Positions 1-9,148 are shown, counted from the first letter of the stretch. The stretch is DNA of 47,288 bases from Silanimonas sp. (GCF_027530345.1 NZ_JAPZQK010000061.1:1-47288); one strand, 5' to 3'. The notes: generated by a model from the sequence alone, not told the origin. Program-made: numbers and translations.

Positions 1-141
1 GAGATGGTGATGCCGGGCGACAACATCAAGATGGTGGTGACGCTGATCGCCCCCGTCGCGATGGACGAAGGCCTGCGCTTCGCGATCCGCGAAGGCGGCC
101 GCACCGTCGGCGCCGGCGTCGTGGCCAAGATCATCAAGTAA
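1..141 (+). CDS. tuf: Elongation factor Tu, C-terminal end (partial)
   Basis: The window opens inside this gene. The 46 visible residues plus TAA are the last part of EF-Tu domain III, with the family-typical motifs [22 protein letters not shown] and terminal VVAKIIK. EF-Tu is the GTPase that delivers aminoacyl-tRNA to the ribosome. Its position just before rpsJ matches the usual str operon (rpsL-rpsG-fusA-tuf) next to S10. A GC-rich hairpin follows the stop. The GTPase domain lies outside the window. Confidence 0.96.
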   Translation, partial: EMVMPGDNIKMVVTLIAPVAMDEGLRFAIREGGRTVGAGVVAKIIK

Positions 142-156
142 TACCTGGTGGCATCT

Positions 157-182
157 CCCCGCCTGGCAGACGCCGGGCGGGG
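157..182 (+). terminator. Hairpin downstream of tuf
   Basis: Eleven base pairs (ccccgcctggc with gccgggcgggg, one G-T wobble) close a 4-nt loop 16 bases after the tuf stop. There is no T tract behind it, so it may stabilise the mRNA end or terminate weakly. Confidence 0.5.
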
Positions 183-246
183 CACCAAGCGAAAAGAGGT
201 CCAAGGATGGGCTTCGTCTTCGCCGGACAGGGAAGCGTGGATCGTT

Positions 247-271
247 AAGCCGCCGTTGTTGACGGCGGCTT
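247..271 (+). other. Inverted repeat overlapping the S10 promoter -35
   Basis: A perfect 10-bp inverted repeat (aagccgccgt / acggcggctt, 5-nt loop) covers the candidate -35 box at 259-264. It could be the far end of a tuf terminator or an operator-like palindrome. Which of these applies is inference. Confidence 0.45.
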
Positions 272-288
272 GCCATCCCCTCTATACT
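259..288 (+). promoter_or_regulatory. Candidate sigma-70 promoter of the S10 operon
   Basis: TTGACG at 259-264 and TATACT at 283-288 are separated by 18 bases, which is close to consensus. Transcription would start near 295 and leave a leader of about 90 nt before rpsJ. Confidence 0.7.
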
Positions 289-297
289 CTCCCGTCT

Positions 298-331
298 CGG
301 CAGAGCCCCGTGGTTCTGTCGATGTTTTTTT
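298..331 (+). promoter_or_regulatory. Attenuator-like hairpin in the S10 leader
   Basis: Bases 298-307 pair with 312-321 (ten pairs, two of them G-T) around a 4-nt loop. Three bases later comes a run of seven T (325-331), the form of an intrinsic terminator inside the leader. The CCCC at 306-309 can alternatively pair with GGGG at 332-335, across the T run. In E. coli, L4 controls the S10 leader by attenuation and by translational repression. A similar role here is inference. Confidence 0.55.
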
Positions 332-385
332 GGGGTTCGCGCCAGACGCGTGCGGCCCGTCGCTCTTTAACTCAGGAAACCGGCC

Positions 386-697
386 ATGGCGGACCAGAAA
401 ATCCGTATTCGCTTGAAGGCGTTCGATCACCGACTGATCGATCGTTCCGCGAGCGAGATCGTCGAAACGGCCAAGCGGACCGGCGCGCAAGTGCGCGGCC
501 CGATCCCGCTGCCGACGAAGATCGAACGTTATACCGTCCTCGTTTCTCCGCACGTCGACAAAGACGCGCGTGACCAGTACGAGACCCGCACCCACAAGCG
601 CGTCCTGGACATCGTTGATCCCAACGACAAGACCGTCGACGCCCTGATGAAGCTCGAACTCGCCGCTGGCGTGGACGTGCAGATCAAGCTGGCCTGA
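386..697 (+). CDS. rpsJ: 30S ribosomal protein S10
   Basis: The 103-residue product has full S10 length, starting [16 protein letters not shown] and containing the loop motif [16 protein letters not shown]10 sits in the head of the 30S subunit and also partners NusB in transcription antitermination. An AGGAAA ribosome site at 373-378 fixes the ATG. It is the first gene of the S10 operon, behind a promoter and an attenuator-like hairpin, and rplC follows after 11 bases. Confidence 0.98.
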   Translation: MADQKIRIRLKAFDHRLIDRSASEIVETAKRTGAQVRGPIPLPTKIERYTVLVSPHVDKDARDQYETRTHKRVLDIVDPNDKTVDALMKLELAAGVDVQIKLA

Positions 698-708
698 GGT
701 ACACGATC

Positions 709-1353
709 ATGAAGCACAGCATCGGTATCGTTGGGCGTAAGGCAGGCATGAGCCGGGTTTTCACTGCGGATGGCGCGTCCATCCCGGTCACCCTGATCGA
801 AGCCACCCCCAACCGCGTCACCCAGATCAAGACCGTCGAGACCGACGGCTACACCGCCGTGCAGGTCACCGCGGGCGACAAGCGCGCCTCGCTGGTGAAC
901 AAGCCGGAAGGTGGCCACTTCGCCAAGGCGAAGGTCGCTCCGGGTCGTGGCCTTTGGGAGTTCCGCGTCGAAGCCAAGGACCTGGGTGCCTACGAAGTGG
1001 GCGCCGAGATCAAGGCGGACGTCTTTGCTGTCGGCCAGATGGTCGACGTGCAGGGCGTGACGAAGGGCAAGGGCTTCCAGGGCACGATCAAGCGCTGGAA
1101 CTTCACCATGGGTGACGCCACCCACGGTAACTCGCTCTCGCACCGCTCGCCGGGCTCGATCGGCCAGCGCCAGACGCCGGGTCGCGTGTTCCCCGGTAAG
1201 AAGATGTCGGGCCACATGGGCGCCGAGGTTCTCAGTGTCCAGAATCTCGAAGTCGTCAAGGTCGACGTCGAGCGCGGCCTCATCGCGATCCGTGGCGCCG
1301 TTCCCGGTGCGCCGGGTGGCGACGTGGTCGTCCGTCCGGCCAGCAAGGGTTAA
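709..1353 (+). CDS. rplC: 50S ribosomal protein L3
   Basis: The 214-residue product begins [18 protein letters not shown] and contains the L3 core motif [12 protein letters not shown] and the loop [23 protein letters not shown], whose tip reaches toward the peptidyl transferase centre. L3 is an early assembly protein of the 50S subunit that binds 23S rRNA near its 3' end. The gene lies 11 bases after rpsJ and 10 bases before rplD in the same transcript. The Gln in the GQRQTPG stretch is the residue methylated by PrmB in E. coli. Confidence 0.98.
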   Translation: MKHSIGIVGRKAGMSRVFTADGASIPVTLIEATPNRVTQIKTVETDGYTAVQVTAGDKRASLVNKPEGGHFAKAKVAPGRGLWEFRVEAKDLGAYEVGAEIKADVFAVGQMVDVQGVTKGKGFQGTIKRWNFTMGDATHGNSLSHRSPGSIGQRQTPGRVFPGKKMSGHMGAEVLSVQNLEVVKVDVERGLIAIRGAVPGAPGGDVVVRPASKG

Positions 1354-1363
1354 GGAGTAGACG

Positions 1364-1966
1364 ATGGAACTTTCCGTCATCAACGGCAAGGCGCTGTCGG
1401 TCAACGACGCCGTCTTCGGCCGTGAATTCAACCAGGACCTCGTGCACCAGGTCGTCGTTGCCTACCGCAACGCCGGTCGCGCGGGCACCAAGGCGCAGCT
1501 GACGCGTTCGGAAGTCCGCGGCACGACCAAGAAGTTCAAGAAGCAGAAGGGCGGCGGCGCTCGTCACGGCGACTACCGCGCTCCGATCTTCGTGGGCGGC
1601 GGCGTGACCTTCGCGGCCAAGCCGCGCAGCTTCGCGCAGAAGGTCAACAAGAAGATGTACCGCGGCGCCATGGCCGTGATCCTGTCCGAGCTCGCTCGCC
1701 AGGGTCGCCTGATGGTCGTCGAGGGCTTCGACGTCGACGCGCCCAAGACGCAGGGCCTCGTTGCCAAGCTGGCCGACATGAAGGTCGGTACCCGCACGCT
1801 GATCGTGTCGGAGCAGGCGAGCGAGAACCTGTACCTGGCCGCGCGCAACATCCCGTACGTGGAAGTGCGCGACGTTCAGGGTCTGGACCCGGTGTCGCTG
1901 GTCGGTGCCGACTCGGTCGTCATCACCGCCGAGGCCGTCAAGCTGATCGAGGAGTGGCTGGCATGA
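1364..1966 (+). CDS. rplD: 50S ribosomal protein L4
   Basis: The 200-residue product has the L4 loop [18 protein letters not shown], which lines the exit tunnel, and the usual C-terminal Rossmann-like part. L4 binds 23S rRNA domain I. In E. coli it is also the autogenous repressor of the S10 operon, and the leader at 298-331 would be the place for such control here. A GGAG site precedes the ATG. Its stop overlaps the rplW start as ATGA, so the two are translationally coupled. Confidence 0.98.
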   Translation: MELSVINGKALSVNDAVFGREFNQDLVHQVVVAYRNAGRAGTKAQLTRSEVRGTTKKFKKQKGGGARHGDYRAPIFVGGGVTFAAKPRSFAQKVNKKMYRGAMAVILSELARQGRLMVVEGFDVDAPKTQGLVAKLADMKVGTRTLIVSEQASENLYLAARNIPYVEVRDVQGLDPVSLVGADSVVITAEAVKLIEEWLA

Positions 1967-2256
1967 TCAACGAGAGCCTGTTTTCGGTCCTCCGCGCCCC
2001 GAAGGTGTCGGAAAAGACCGCCCGTCTCGCCGAGAGCAACCAGTACGTCTTCGAAGTCGCCAAGACGGCGACCAAGGCTGACGTCAAGGCGGCGATCGAG
2101 CACCTGTTCAACGTTAAGGTGCTCGCGGTGAACGTCGCGAACATCAAGGGCAAGTCGAAGGCGTTCCGCCAGCGTGCTGGCCGTCGCTCCGACAAGCGCA
2201 AGGCGTATGTCCGTTTGGCCGAAGGCCAGACGCTCGACGTCACCGCCAAGGCCTGA
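1963..2256 (+). CDS. rplW: 50S ribosomal protein L23
   Basis: The 97-residue product starts [18 protein letters not shown] and carries [21 protein letters not shown], typical of L23. L23 lies at the tunnel exit and is the docking site for trigger factor and the signal recognition particle. I chose ATG 1963, which overlaps the rplD stop by four bases. A GTG nine bases upstream would add only three residues and has no better ribosome site. Confidence 0.97.
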   Translation: MINESLFSVLRAPKVSEKTARLAESNQYVFEVAKTATKADVKAAIEHLFNVKVLAVNVANIKGKSKAFRQRAGRRSDKRKAYVRLAEGQTLDVTAKA

Positions 2257-2268
2257 GGATAAAGACCC

Positions 2269-3096
2269 ATGGCAGTCATGACTTTCAAGCCGACCTCGCC
2301 TGGCCGCCGCGCCATGGTCAAGGTCGTCAACCCGGACCTCCACAAGGGCGCGCCGTTCGCGGCCCTCGTCGAGAAGAAGGGCAAGACCGGTGGCCGTAAC
2401 AACCACGGCCGCATCACCACCCGCCACATCGGCGGTGGCCACAAGCAGCATTACCGCATCATCGACTTCAAGCGTGACAAGGAAGGCATCGCCTCCCGCG
2501 TCGAGCGCCTCGAGTACGATCCGAACCGCACGGCGCACATCGCGCTCCTGTGCTACGCGGACGGCGAGCGCCGCTACATCATCGCGCCGAAGGGCCTGCA
2601 GGTCGGCGACCAGCTGATCTCCGGCAAGGACGCGCCGATCAAGGTCGGCAACACGCTGCCCCTGCTCAACATGCCGATCGGTGCCACCGTGCACTGCGTC
2701 GAGATGAAGCCGGGCAAGGGCGCCCAGCTGGCGCGCGCCGCCGGGGCTGGCGTCCAGCTGATCGGTCGCGAACACGGCTACGCCACCCTGCGCCTCCGCT
2801 CCGGCGAAATGCGCAAGGTGCCGGTCGACTGCCGCGCCACGATCGGCGAGGTGGGTAACACCGAGCACAACCTCGAGAAGCTGGGCAAGGCCGGTGCCTC
2901 CCGCTGGCGCGGCATCAAGCCGACCGTCCGCGGCGCCGCGATGAACCCGGTCGACCATCCGCACGGCGGTGGTGAGGCGAAGGCCGGTCAGGGCAACCCG
3001 CATCCGGTCAGCCCCTGGGGCCAGCCGTCGAAGGGTTACAAGACGCGTAAGAACAAGCGCACCGACAAGTTCATCGTGCGCGATCGTAGGGGTTAA
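2269..3096 (+). CDS. rplB: 50S ribosomal protein L2
   Basis: The 275-residue product contains [23 protein letters not shown] near the N-terminus and the C-terminal signature [16 protein letters not shown] in the form [16 protein letters not shown]. The conserved His in this signature is linked to peptidyl transferase activity. L2 joins the subunits and binds 23S rRNA domain IV. The start is preceded by AGGATAAAG. rpsS begins six bases after the stop. Confidence 0.98.
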   Translation: MAVMTFKPTSPGRRAMVKVVNPDLHKGAPFAALVEKKGKTGGRNNHGRITTRHIGGGHKQHYRIIDFKRDKEGIASRVERLEYDPNRTAHIALLCYADGERRYIIAPKGLQVGDQLISGKDAPIKVGNTLPLLNMPIGATVHCVEMKPGKGAQLARAAGAGVQLIGREHGYATLRLRSGEMRKVPVDCRATIGEVGNTEHNLEKLGKAGASRWRGIKPTVRGAAMNPVDHPHGGGEAKAGQGNPHPVSPWGQPSKGYKTRKNKRTDKFIVRDRRG

Positions 3097-3102
3097 TCGG
3101 CC

Positions 3103-3378
3103 ATGCCACGTTCACTCAAGAAGGGCCCGTTCGTCGACCACCACCTCGCCAAGAAGGTGGAAGTCGCTTCAGCGGCCAACAGCAAGAAGCCGATCAAGAC
3201 CTGGTCGCGTCGTTCGATGATCCTGCCGGAAATGATCGGCCTGACCATTGCCGTGCACAACGGCAAGGCGCACATCCCGGTCCTGGTCAACGAGAACATG
3301 ATCGGCCACAAGCTCGGCGAATTCGCGCTGACCCGGACCTTCAAGGGTCACGGCGGCGACAAGAAGTCGGGCAAGTAA
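3103..3378 (+). CDS. rpsS: 30S ribosomal protein S19
   Basis: The 91-residue product [20 protein letters not shown] has the S19 signature around residues 50-75 ([20 protein letters not shown]). S19 forms a head complex with S13 and contacts the A-site finger of 23S rRNA. The length matches the family. Upstream spacing is only six bases from rplB, so it probably relies on coupling with rplB translation. rplV follows behind an AAGGAG site. Confidence 0.98.
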   Translation: MPRSLKKGPFVDHHLAKKVEVASAANSKKPIKTWSRRSMILPEMIGLTIAVHNGKAHIPVLVNENMIGHKLGEFALTRTFKGHGGDKKSGK

Positions 3379-3388
3379 GGAGATGACC

Positions 3389-3730
3389 ATGGAAGCGAAA
3401 GCCATCCTGCGCTCGACGCGCATCTCCCCGCAGAAGGCCCGCCTGGTCGCTGACCAGGTGCGCGGCCTGCCCGTGGCCCGTGCCCTCGACCTGCTGAAGT
3501 TCAGCGACAAGAAGGCCGCCGGCATCATCCGCAAGGTCGTCTACTCGGCAGCTTCGAACGCCGAGAACAACCTCGGCGCCGATGTCGACGAACTGAAGGT
3601 CGCCACGATCATGATCGACGAGGGCCCGGTGCTGAAGCGCTTTGGCGCCCGCGCCAAGGGTCGTGGTACCCGCATCCTCAAGCGCACCAGCCACATCACT
3701 GTGGTCGTGGGCTCCGGCAAGAAGGCGTAA
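3389..3730 (+). CDS. rplV: 50S ribosomal protein L22
   Basis: The product is 113 residues, [20 protein letters not shown], with the hairpin region [20 protein letters not shown] whose tip lines the exit tunnel near the macrolide site. The AAGGAG at 3377-3382 touches an upstream ATG at 3383 but lies six bases from ATG 3389. I therefore prefer 3389; the alternative adds Met-Thr. The gene has normal spacing to rpsS and rpsC. Confidence 0.96.
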   Translation: MEAKAILRSTRISPQKARLVADQVRGLPVARALDLLKFSDKKAAGIIRKVVYSAASNAENNLGADVDELKVATIMIDEGPVLKRFGARAKGRGTRILKRTSHITVVVGSGKKA

Positions 3731-3740
3731 GGACGAGATT

Positions 3741-4436
3741 ATGGGTCACAAAGTTCATCCGACCGGTATCCGTCTTGGCATCGCCAAAGACTGGAACTCC
3801 AAGTGGTACGCGAACAAGAAGGAATTCGCCGGCTACCTCGCCGCCGACCTGAAGGTTCGCCAGATGCTTCGTGAGAAGCTGGCGCAGGCCGGCATCTCCA
3901 AGATCCTGATCGAGCGTCCGAGCAAGTCGGCGCGCGTGACGATCCACACCGCCCGCCCGGGCGTCGTGATCGGCAAGCGCGGCGAGGACATCGAGAAGCT
4001 GCGCAAGCAGGTTTCGGACATCATGGGCGTCCCGGCGCACATCAATGTCTCCGAAGTCCGCAAGCCGGAACTCGATGCCCAGCTGGTCGCCGAGTCGATC
4101 GCCCAGCAGCTGGAGCGCCGCATCATGTTCCGCCGCGCCATGAAGCGCGCCGTGAGCAATGCGATGCGCCTCGGCGCGCTCGGCATCAAGGTCAACGTCG
4201 CCGGCCGCCTGAATGGCGCCGAGATCGCGCGTTCGGAGTGGTACCGCGAAGGTCGCGTGCCGCTTCACACGCTGCGCGCCGACGTTGACTACGGCTTCGC
4301 CGAAGCCCGCACCACGTTTGGCGTCATCGGCGTCAAGACGTGGGTCTACAAGGGCGAAATCTTCGACTTCTCGCAAGTCGGCCAGGAAAAGACCGAAGAG
4401 CGCGCGGAACGTCCGTCGCGTGGTCAGGCCAAGTGA
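3741..4436 (+). CDS. rpsC: 30S ribosomal protein S3
   Basis: The 231-residue product begins [18 protein letters not shown]. It has a KH domain with the GxxG-type loop in [15 protein letters not shown] at about residues 73-87, followed by the S3 C-terminal domain ([30 protein letters not shown]). S3 forms part of the mRNA entry helicase site with S4 and S5. An open frame extends upstream into rplV, but ATG 3741 matches the family N-terminus and sits behind GGACGAG. Confidence 0.98.
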   Translation: MGHKVHPTGIRLGIAKDWNSKWYANKKEFAGYLAADLKVRQMLREKLAQAGISKILIERPSKSARVTIHTARPGVVIGKRGEDIEKLRKQVSDIMGVPAHINVSEVRKPELDAQLVAESIAQQLERRIMFRRAMKRAVSNAMRLGALGIKVNVAGRLNGAEIARSEWYREGRVPLHTLRADVDYGFAEARTTFGVIGVKTWVYKGEIFDFSQVGQEKTEERAERPSRGQAK

Positions 4437-4447
4437 GGTAACGAGCC

Positions 4448-4861
4448 ATGTTGCAACCCAAGCGAACTAAATATCGCAAGCAGTTCAAGGGCCGTAACGA
4501 GGGCCTGAGCTGGTCGGCCAATGCCGTCAGCTTCGGCGAGTACGGTCTGAAGGCTACCGAACACGGCCGCCTCACGGCCCGCCAGATCGAATCGGCCCGC
4601 CGTACGATCAGCCGCTACGTCAAGCGCGGCGGCAAGCTCTGGATCCGCGTGTTCCCGGACAAGCCGATCACCCAGAAGCCGATCGAAGTCCGAATGGGCG
4701 CCGGTAAGGGTAACGTCGAGTACTGGGTCGCCCAGATCCAGCCCGGCCGGATGCTCTACGAGATGGAAGGCATCCCGGAGGACCAGGCCCGCGAAGCGAT
4801 GCGCCTCGCCGCCGCCAAGCTCTCCGTCAAGACCACTTTCGTGACCCGGACGGTGCGCTAA
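4448..4861 (+). CDS. rplP: 50S ribosomal protein L16
   Basis: The 137-residue product starts [19 protein letters not shown] and carries both L16 signatures ([17 protein letters not shown] and [14 protein letters not shown]). L16 helps position tRNA in the A site and is a late assembly protein. The Arg in MGAGKGN is near the residue hydroxylated by RoxA/YcfD in some species. The stop TAA shares its last A with the ATG of rpmC, giving a one-base overlap and tight coupling. Confidence 0.98.
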   Translation: MLQPKRTKYRKQFKGRNEGLSWSANAVSFGEYGLKATEHGRLTARQIESARRTISRYVKRGGKLWIRVFPDKPITQKPIEVRMGAGKGNVEYWVAQIQPGRMLYEMEGIPEDQAREAMRLAAAKLSVKTTFVTRTVR

Positions 4862-5046
4862 TGGAACTCCAGGAACTGCGTCAGAAGTCGGCCGAAGAGC
4901 TGAAGGCCCACCTGCTGGAGCTCCGCAAGGAGCAGTTCTCTCTGCGCATGCAGAAGACGACGAACCAGCTGGCGAAGACCCACGAGATCAGCCGTGTCCG
5001 CCGCGAAATCGCGCGCGTCAACACGCTGCTGACCCAGAAGAACTAA
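4861..5046 (+). CDS. rpmC: 50S ribosomal protein L29
   Basis: The 61-residue product [20 protein letters not shown] is a two-helix protein with the L29 signature [20 protein letters not shown]29 lies next to L23 at the tunnel exit. The start codon overlaps the rplP stop (TAATG), so it has little ribosome site of its own and probably depends on re-initiation. rpsQ follows after ten bases. Confidence 0.97.
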   Translation: MELQELRQKSAEELKAHLLELRKEQFSLRMQKTTNQLAKTHEISRVRREIARVNTLLTQKN

Positions 5047-5056
5047 GGGATAGGCC

Positions 5057-5320
5057 ATGAGCGATAACGCCACCCCGCTGCGCACGGTCGAAGGCCGTGT
5101 CGTCAGCAACAAGATGAACAAGACGGTCACGATCCTGGTCGAGCGCCAGGTCAAGCACCCGCTGTACGGCAAGTACATCCGCCGTTCGACGAAGCTGCAC
5201 GCCCACGACGAAGCCAATGCCTGCAACGAAGGCGACGTCGTCCGCGTGACCGAATGCGCCCCGATGTCGAAGACCAAGAACTGGCGCGTCGTCGAGATCG
5301 TCTCGAAGTCGGCCGAGTAA
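5057..5320 (+). CDS. rpsQ: 30S ribosomal protein S17
   Basis: The 87-residue product has an OB fold with the S17 motifs [20 protein letters not shown] and [21 protein letters not shown]17 is a primary 16S rRNA-binding protein of the 30S body. In E. coli it is the last gene of the S10 operon, and rplN, the first spc gene, follows after only 14 bases here. No terminator or promoter is visible between them, so S10 and spc probably form one transcript. Confidence 0.97.
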   Translation: MSDNATPLRTVEGRVVSNKMNKTVTILVERQVKHPLYGKYIRRSTKLHAHDEANACNEGDVVRVTECAPMSKTKNWRVVEIVSKSAE

Positions 5321-5334
5321 GAGGAGCCTGAGCC

Positions 5335-5703
5335 ATGATCCAGACGCAGAGCTACCTCGAAGTCGCCGACAACTCCGGTGCCAAGGAACTGATGTGCATC
5401 AAGGTGCTTGGAGGTTCCAAGCGCCGCTATGCCCACATCGGCGACATCATCAAGGTCACCGTGAAGGACGCGATCCCGCGCGGCAAGGTCAAGAAGGGCG
5501 AGGTCTACAACGCCGTCGTCGTGCGCACCCGCAAGGGCGTGCGCCGTGCCGATGGCTCGCTGATCCGCTTCGACGCGAACGCCGCCGTGCTGCTGAATAA
5601 CAAAGAAGAGCCGATCGGCACCCGCATCTTCGGACCCGTGACCCGTGAACTCCGCAACGAGAAGTTCATGAAGATCGTGTCCCTGGCGCCTGAAGTGCTG
5701 TAA
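5335..5703 (+). CDS. rplN: 50S ribosomal protein L14
   Basis: The 122-residue product [20 protein letters not shown] carries the L14 signature [28 protein letters not shown] in the middle. L14 forms inter-subunit bridge B8 and is the binding partner of the silencing factor RsfS. GAGGAG stands before the ATG. It heads the spc portion of the superoperon. Confidence 0.98.
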   Translation: MIQTQSYLEVADNSGAKELMCIKVLGGSKRRYAHIGDIIKVTVKDAIPRGKVKKGEVYNAVVVRTRKGVRRADGSLIRFDANAAVLLNNKEEPIGTRIFGPVTRELRNEKFMKIVSLAPEVL

Positions 5704-5718
5704 GCCGGAGACGAAACC

Positions 5719-6033
5719 ATGAACCGTATCCGCAAGGGCGACCAGATCGTCGTCATCACCGGCAAGGACAAGGGCAAGAAGGGCGAAATCACCCGCGTTG
5801 CCGGTGATCGCGTCATCGTCGCCAACATCAACGTGGTGAAGCGCCACACCAAGGCGAACCCGCAGGCCGGCCAGGCCGGCGGCATCGTCGAGCGCGAAGC
5901 CCCGATCCATATCTCCAACGTGATGCTGTTCAACCCGGCAACGGGCAAGGGCGACCGCGTTGGCTTCAAGGTGCTCGAGGATGGACGCAAAGTGCGTGTG
6001 TTCCGCTCGAGCGGTGAGGCGATCGACGCCTGA
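5719..6033 (+). CDS. rplX: 50S ribosomal protein L24
   Basis: The 104-residue product has an N-terminal KOW motif ([22 protein letters not shown]) that binds 23S rRNA at the start of 50S assembly. [18 protein letters not shown] is the usual C-terminal part. L24 is one of two assembly initiator proteins. The preceding ribosome site is CGGAGA. Gene order rplN-rplX-rplE is standard. Confidence 0.97.
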   Translation: MNRIRKGDQIVVITGKDKGKKGEITRVAGDRVIVANINVVKRHTKANPQAGQAGGIVEREAPIHISNVMLFNPATGKGDRVGFKVLEDGRKVRVFRSSGEAIDA

Positions 6034-6044
6034 GGAATGCCCCG

Positions 6045-6587
6045 ATGAACACCCGGCTTGAAAAAATCTACAAGGACACCGTGGTGCCGAAGCTCATGAA
6101 AGAGTTCGGCTACACCAATCCGATGCAGGTGCCGAAGATCACCAAGATCACGCTGAACATGGGCGTGGGCGAGGCGGTCGGCAACAAGAAGATCCTCGAG
6201 AACGCCGTGGCCGACCTGGCCACGATCACCGGCCAGAAGCCGGTGACGACCAAGGCCCGCGTCTCGGTCGCCAGCTTCAAGATCCGCGAAGGCTGGCCGA
6301 TCGGCACCAAGGTGACCCTGCGTCGCGCCAAGATGTATGAGTTCCTCGACCGCCTGATCAGCGTCGCCCTGCCGCGCGTCCGCGACTTCCGCGGCGTGTC
6401 GGGTCGTGCGTTCGACGGCCGTGGCAACTACAACATGGGCCTGAAGGAGCAGATCATCTTCCCGGAGATCAACTTCGACCAGGTCGACGCCCTGCGCGGC
6501 ATGGACATCGCGATCACCACGACCGCGAAGACCGACGCCGAGGCCAAGGCCCTGCTCGCCGCCTTCAATTTCCCGTTCCGCAACTGA
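6045..6587 (+). CDS. rplE: 50S ribosomal protein L5
   Basis: The 180-residue product includes the L5 signature [19 protein letters not shown] and the C-terminal [11 protein letters not shown] and [12 protein letters not shown] motifs. L5 binds 5S rRNA in the central protuberance with L18. In E. coli the mRNA at this start is the S8 repressor target. No such element was recognised by eye here. rpsN starts 16 bases after the stop. Confidence 0.98.
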   Translation: MNTRLEKIYKDTVVPKLMKEFGYTNPMQVPKITKITLNMGVGEAVGNKKILENAVADLATITGQKPVTTKARVSVASFKIREGWPIGTKVTLRRAKMYEFLDRLISVALPRVRDFRGVSGRAFDGRGNYNMGLKEQIIFPEINFDQVDALRGMDIAITTTAKTDAEAKALLAAFNFPFRN

Positions 6588-6603
6588 CCTTTAGGATCCA
6601 ATC

Positions 6604-6909
6604 ATGGCCAAGACCAGCATGGTGAACCGCGAGGTCAAGCGCGAGAAGCTTGCCAAGCGTTACGCCGCCAAGCGCGCCGAGCTCAAGAAGCTGATCGCCA
6701 ACCCGGCGACCGGCTACGAGGAGAAGATCGACGCCGTCAACAAGCTCGCGAAGCTGCCGCGCGACTCCTCGGAGTGCCGCCAGCGCAACCGCTGCGCCCT
6801 GTCGGGTCGTTCGCGTGGCGTCTACCGCAAGTTCGGCCTCGGCCGCAACAAGCTCCGCGAAGCCACCATGCGTGGCGACGTCCCCGGCCTCCGCAAGGCG
6901 AGCTGGTAA
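6604..6909 (+). CDS. rpsN: 30S ribosomal protein S14 (zinc-free form)
   Basis: The 101-residue product [20 protein letters not shown] is the long S14 form. It ends [12 protein letters not shown] and has no paired CxxC motifs, so it is the zinc-independent paralogue type. S14 binds the 3' domain of 16S rRNA in the head. A terminator-like hairpin follows at 6947-6972, unexpectedly inside the operon. Confidence 0.98.
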   Translation: MAKTSMVNREVKREKLAKRYAAKRAELKKLIANPATGYEEKIDAVNKLAKLPRDSSECRQRNRCALSGRSRGVYRKFGLGRNKLREATMRGDVPGLRKASW

Positions 6910-6946
6910 GACAAAAAGCTGCTATCCTAGGCGGCTTGCTGAACCC

Positions 6947-6972
6947 ACCCGGCCGGAGACGGCCGGGTTTTT
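6947..6972 (+). terminator. Terminator-like hairpin between rpsN and rpsH
   Basis: A perfect 9-bp stem (acccggccg / cggccgggt) closes a GAGA tetraloop and runs into five T. This is a full intrinsic-terminator layout, 37 bases after the rpsN stop and 54 bases before rpsH. A second small hairpin (6985-6998) with a GAAA loop follows. Confidence 0.65.
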
Positions 6973-7026
6973 CCACTGAACCTGTTCGCGAAAGCGGATA
7001 TCGGTGCTACTCATAAGGAACTCTCC

Positions 7027-7422
7027 ATGAGCATGACTGATCCCATCGCCGACATGCTGGTGCGCATCAAGAACGCGCTGGCTGTCCGCAAGGCCACGGT
7101 GAAAATGCCGTCGTCCAAGATCAAGCTGTCCCTTGCCAACGTCCTCAAGGCCGAAGGCTACATCCTCGACGTGCGCCAGGCTGGCGACGCCAAGAAGCCG
7201 GAACTCGAAATCGTTCTGAAGTACTTCGAAGGCAAGCCGGTCATCGAGCGCCTTGAGCGCTTCTCGCGTTCGGGTCTTCGCCAGTACCGCGGCAAGGACG
7301 CGCTCCCGAAGGTCCTCGGCGGCCTCGGTGTGTCGATCATCTCGACGTCCAAGGGCATCATGACCGACCGCGACGCACGCCAGCAGGGCGTGGGCGGCGA
7401 AGTCCTGTGCCTCGTGGCTTGA
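7027..7422 (+). CDS. rpsH: 30S ribosomal protein S8
   Basis: The 131-residue product [18 protein letters not shown] ends with the S8 signature [32 protein letters not shown]8 is a primary binder of the 16S central domain. In E. coli it represses the spc operon. AAGGAA at 7015-7020 favours ATG 7027 over the in-frame ATG at 7033. The unusually long 117-base leader with two hairpins may regulate this gene. Confidence 0.98.
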   Translation: MSMTDPIADMLVRIKNALAVRKATVKMPSSKIKLSLANVLKAEGYILDVRQAGDAKKPELEIVLKYFEGKPVIERLERFSRSGLRQYRGKDALPKVLGGLGVSIISTSKGIMTDRDARQQGVGGEVLCLVA

Positions 7423-7438
7423 TGCAGGAGAACTGACC

Positions 7439-7966
7439 ATGTCCCGCGTCGCCAAGAAGCCGATCGCCCTCCCGAAGGGTGTTGAAATCACCTCCACCGC
7501 CGCGCAGTTCAGCGTCAAGGGCCCGAAGGGCACCCTGACCCTGGCCAAGCCGCAGGGCGTGGACCTGAAGAACGAGAATGGTGTGGTCACGATGGTTGCG
7601 GCGAACGCCGACGCCATCCCGATGGCCGGCACCGCGCGCGCCATCCTTTCGAACATGGTGAAGGGCGTTTCCGAAGGCTTCCAGCGCAAGCTGGAGCTCG
7701 TCGGCGTCGGTTACCGTGCCGCGATGCAGGGCAAGGACCTGAGCCTGTCGCTCGGTTTCTCGCACCCGGTCGTGTTCATCACCCCGGAAGGCATCACCAT
7801 CACCACGCCGACGCAGACGGAGATCCTGATCGCCGGCGCCGATGCGCAGCTGGTGGGCCAGGTCGCGGCCAAGATCCGCGCGTTCCGCTCGCCGGAACCG
7901 TACAAGGGCAAGGGCGTCCGTTACTCGGGCGAGAACGTCATCATCAAGGAAGCCAAGAAGGCCTAA
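7439..7966 (+). CDS. rplF: 50S ribosomal protein L6
   Basis: The 175-residue product [17 protein letters not shown] is a two-domain L6 with the C-terminal signature [25 protein letters not shown]6 lies near the factor-binding sarcin-ricin loop. AGGAGAA precedes the ATG. The gene is 16 bases after rpsH and 30 bases before rplR. Confidence 0.98.
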   Translation: MSRVAKKPIALPKGVEITSTAAQFSVKGPKGTLTLAKPQGVDLKNENGVVTMVAANADAIPMAGTARAILSNMVKGVSEGFQRKLELVGVGYRAAMQGKDLSLSLGFSHPVVFITPEGITITTPTQTEILIAGADAQLVGQVAAKIRAFRSPEPYKGKGVRYSGENVIIKEAKKA

Positions 7967-7996
7967 GGGTCTTCAGCTTCCAGAAGGTATCCAGTC

Positions 7997-8350
7997 ATGG
8001 AAAAGAAAATCGCCCGCCTGCGTCGCGCCAAGTCGACGCGCCTGCACATCCGCACGCTGGGCATCGCCCGCCTGTCGGTCCTGCGCACCGGTCAGCACCT
8101 CTACGCGCAGATCTTCACGGCCGATGGCTCGAAGGTCCTCGCGGCTGCTTCGACCCTTGAAGCCGACGTCAAGTCGGGCCTGAAGGGCAGCAAGAACCTT
8201 GAAGCCGCCGCCAAGGTCGGTGCCGCCATCGCCGCAAAGGCGAAGGCTGCCGGCATCGAGGCCGTCGCGTTCGATCGTTCGGGCTACCGCTACCACGGCC
8301 GCATCAAGGCGCTCGCCGATGCGGCCCGCGAAGGCGGCCTGCAGTTCTAA
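7997..8350 (+). CDS. rplR: 50S ribosomal protein L18
   Basis: The 117-residue product has a basic N-terminus ([20 protein letters not shown]) and the L18 ending [27 protein letters not shown]. It carries 5S rRNA into the central protuberance together with L5. The 95-base gap to rpsE contains a 7-bp hairpin. Confidence 0.97.
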   Translation: MEKKIARLRRAKSTRLHIRTLGIARLSVLRTGQHLYAQIFTADGSKVLAAASTLEADVKSGLKGSKNLEAAAKVGAAIAAKAKAAGIEAVAFDRSGYRYHGRIKALADAAREGGLQF

Positions 8351-8368
8351 GCGTCATCGATGCACCCA

Positions 8369-8390
8369 GGCGCGGGGTGGATTCCGCGCC
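8369..8390 (+). other. Hairpin between rplR and rpsE
   Basis: ggcgcgg (8369-8375) pairs perfectly with ccgcgcc (8384-8390) around an 8-nt loop. No T run follows, so it looks more like an mRNA stability or processing element than a terminator. A 4-bp hairpin lies just downstream. Confidence 0.4.
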
Positions 8391-8445
8391 TCAAACAACT
8401 ATAAGCGGCGCAAAGCCGTAAATTCCCTCATTACGAGAGTCCATC

Positions 8446-8973
8446 ATGAGCAGCAATGAAAGCCGCGATCGTCGCGACCGCGAAGGCGCAGACGACGGCA
8501 TGATCGAAAAGCTGATCGCGGTCAACCGCGTCAGCAAGACCGTCAAGGGCGGTCGCCAGTTCACCTTCACCGCGCTGACGGTCGTCGGCGACGGCGCCGG
8601 CAAGATCGGCTTCGGCTACGGCAAGGCGAAGGAAGTCCCGGTTGCCATCCAGAAGTCGATGGAATACGCCCGCAAGGCGATGGTCAACGTCGACCTGAAC
8701 GACGGCACCCTGTGGCACCCCGTCAAGGCCAACCATGGCGCGGCGGCGGTCTACATGCAGCCGGCGTCGGAAGGTACGGGCGTGATCGCCGGCGGCGCCA
8801 TGCGCGCCGTGCTGGAGGCGGTCGGCGTCAAGAACGTGCTGGCGAAGGCCACCGGTTCGCGTAACCCGATCAATCTGGTCCGTGCCACCGTGCGCGGTCT
8901 GTCGATGATGCACTCGCCGGCCAAGATCGCGGCCAAGCGTGGCAAGAAGCTCGAGGAGATCCTCCATGGCTAA
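8446..8973 (+). CDS. rpsE: 30S ribosomal protein S5
   Basis: The 175-residue product carries the S5 signature [31 protein letters not shown] and a C-terminal S5 domain ([33 protein letters not shown]). S5 helps decoding fidelity and mRNA unwinding with S3 and S4. Its last eight bases overlap the rpmD start, so the two are coupled. The 95-base leader is long for this operon. Confidence 0.98.
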   Translation: MSSNESRDRRDREGADDGMIEKLIAVNRVSKTVKGGRQFTFTALTVVGDGAGKIGFGYGKAKEVPVAIQKSMEYARKAMVNVDLNDGTLWHPVKANHGAAAVYMQPASEGTGVIAGGAMRAVLEAVGVKNVLAKATGSRNPINLVRATVRGLSMMHSPAKIAAKRGKKLEEILHG

Positions 8974-9148
8974 CAAGACCGTCAAGGTCCGCCTGGTGCG
9001 CGGCCTCCGTGGCACCCAGCAGCGCCACCGCCTCTCGGTGCGTGCGCTCGGCCTGAACAAGCTCAACGACGTCCGTGAGTTGATCGATTCGCCGCAGGTC
9101 CGCGGCCTGATCAATCAGCTCCACTACCTCGTCCGCGTCGAGGCTTAA
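8966..9148 (+). CDS. rpmD: 50S ribosomal protein L30
   Basis: The 60-residue product [25 protein letters not shown] matches bacterial L30 in length and fold motif ([29 protein letters not shown]). It binds 23S rRNA next to 5S. The ATG lies within the last codons of rpsE, behind GAGGAG at 8953-8958. rplO follows after ten bases with an AAGGAGAA site. Confidence 0.97.
   Translation: MANKTVKVRLVRGLRGTQQRHRLSVRALGLNKLNDVRELIDSPQVRGLINQLHYLVRVEA

Noticed and set aside
148-573. 141-residue frame across the tuf-rpsJ spacer
   Set aside because: It overlaps the promoter, the attenuator and rpsJ in another frame.
1876-3003. 375-residue open frame opposite rplD-rplB
   Set aside because: Antisense to three certain ribosomal protein genes.
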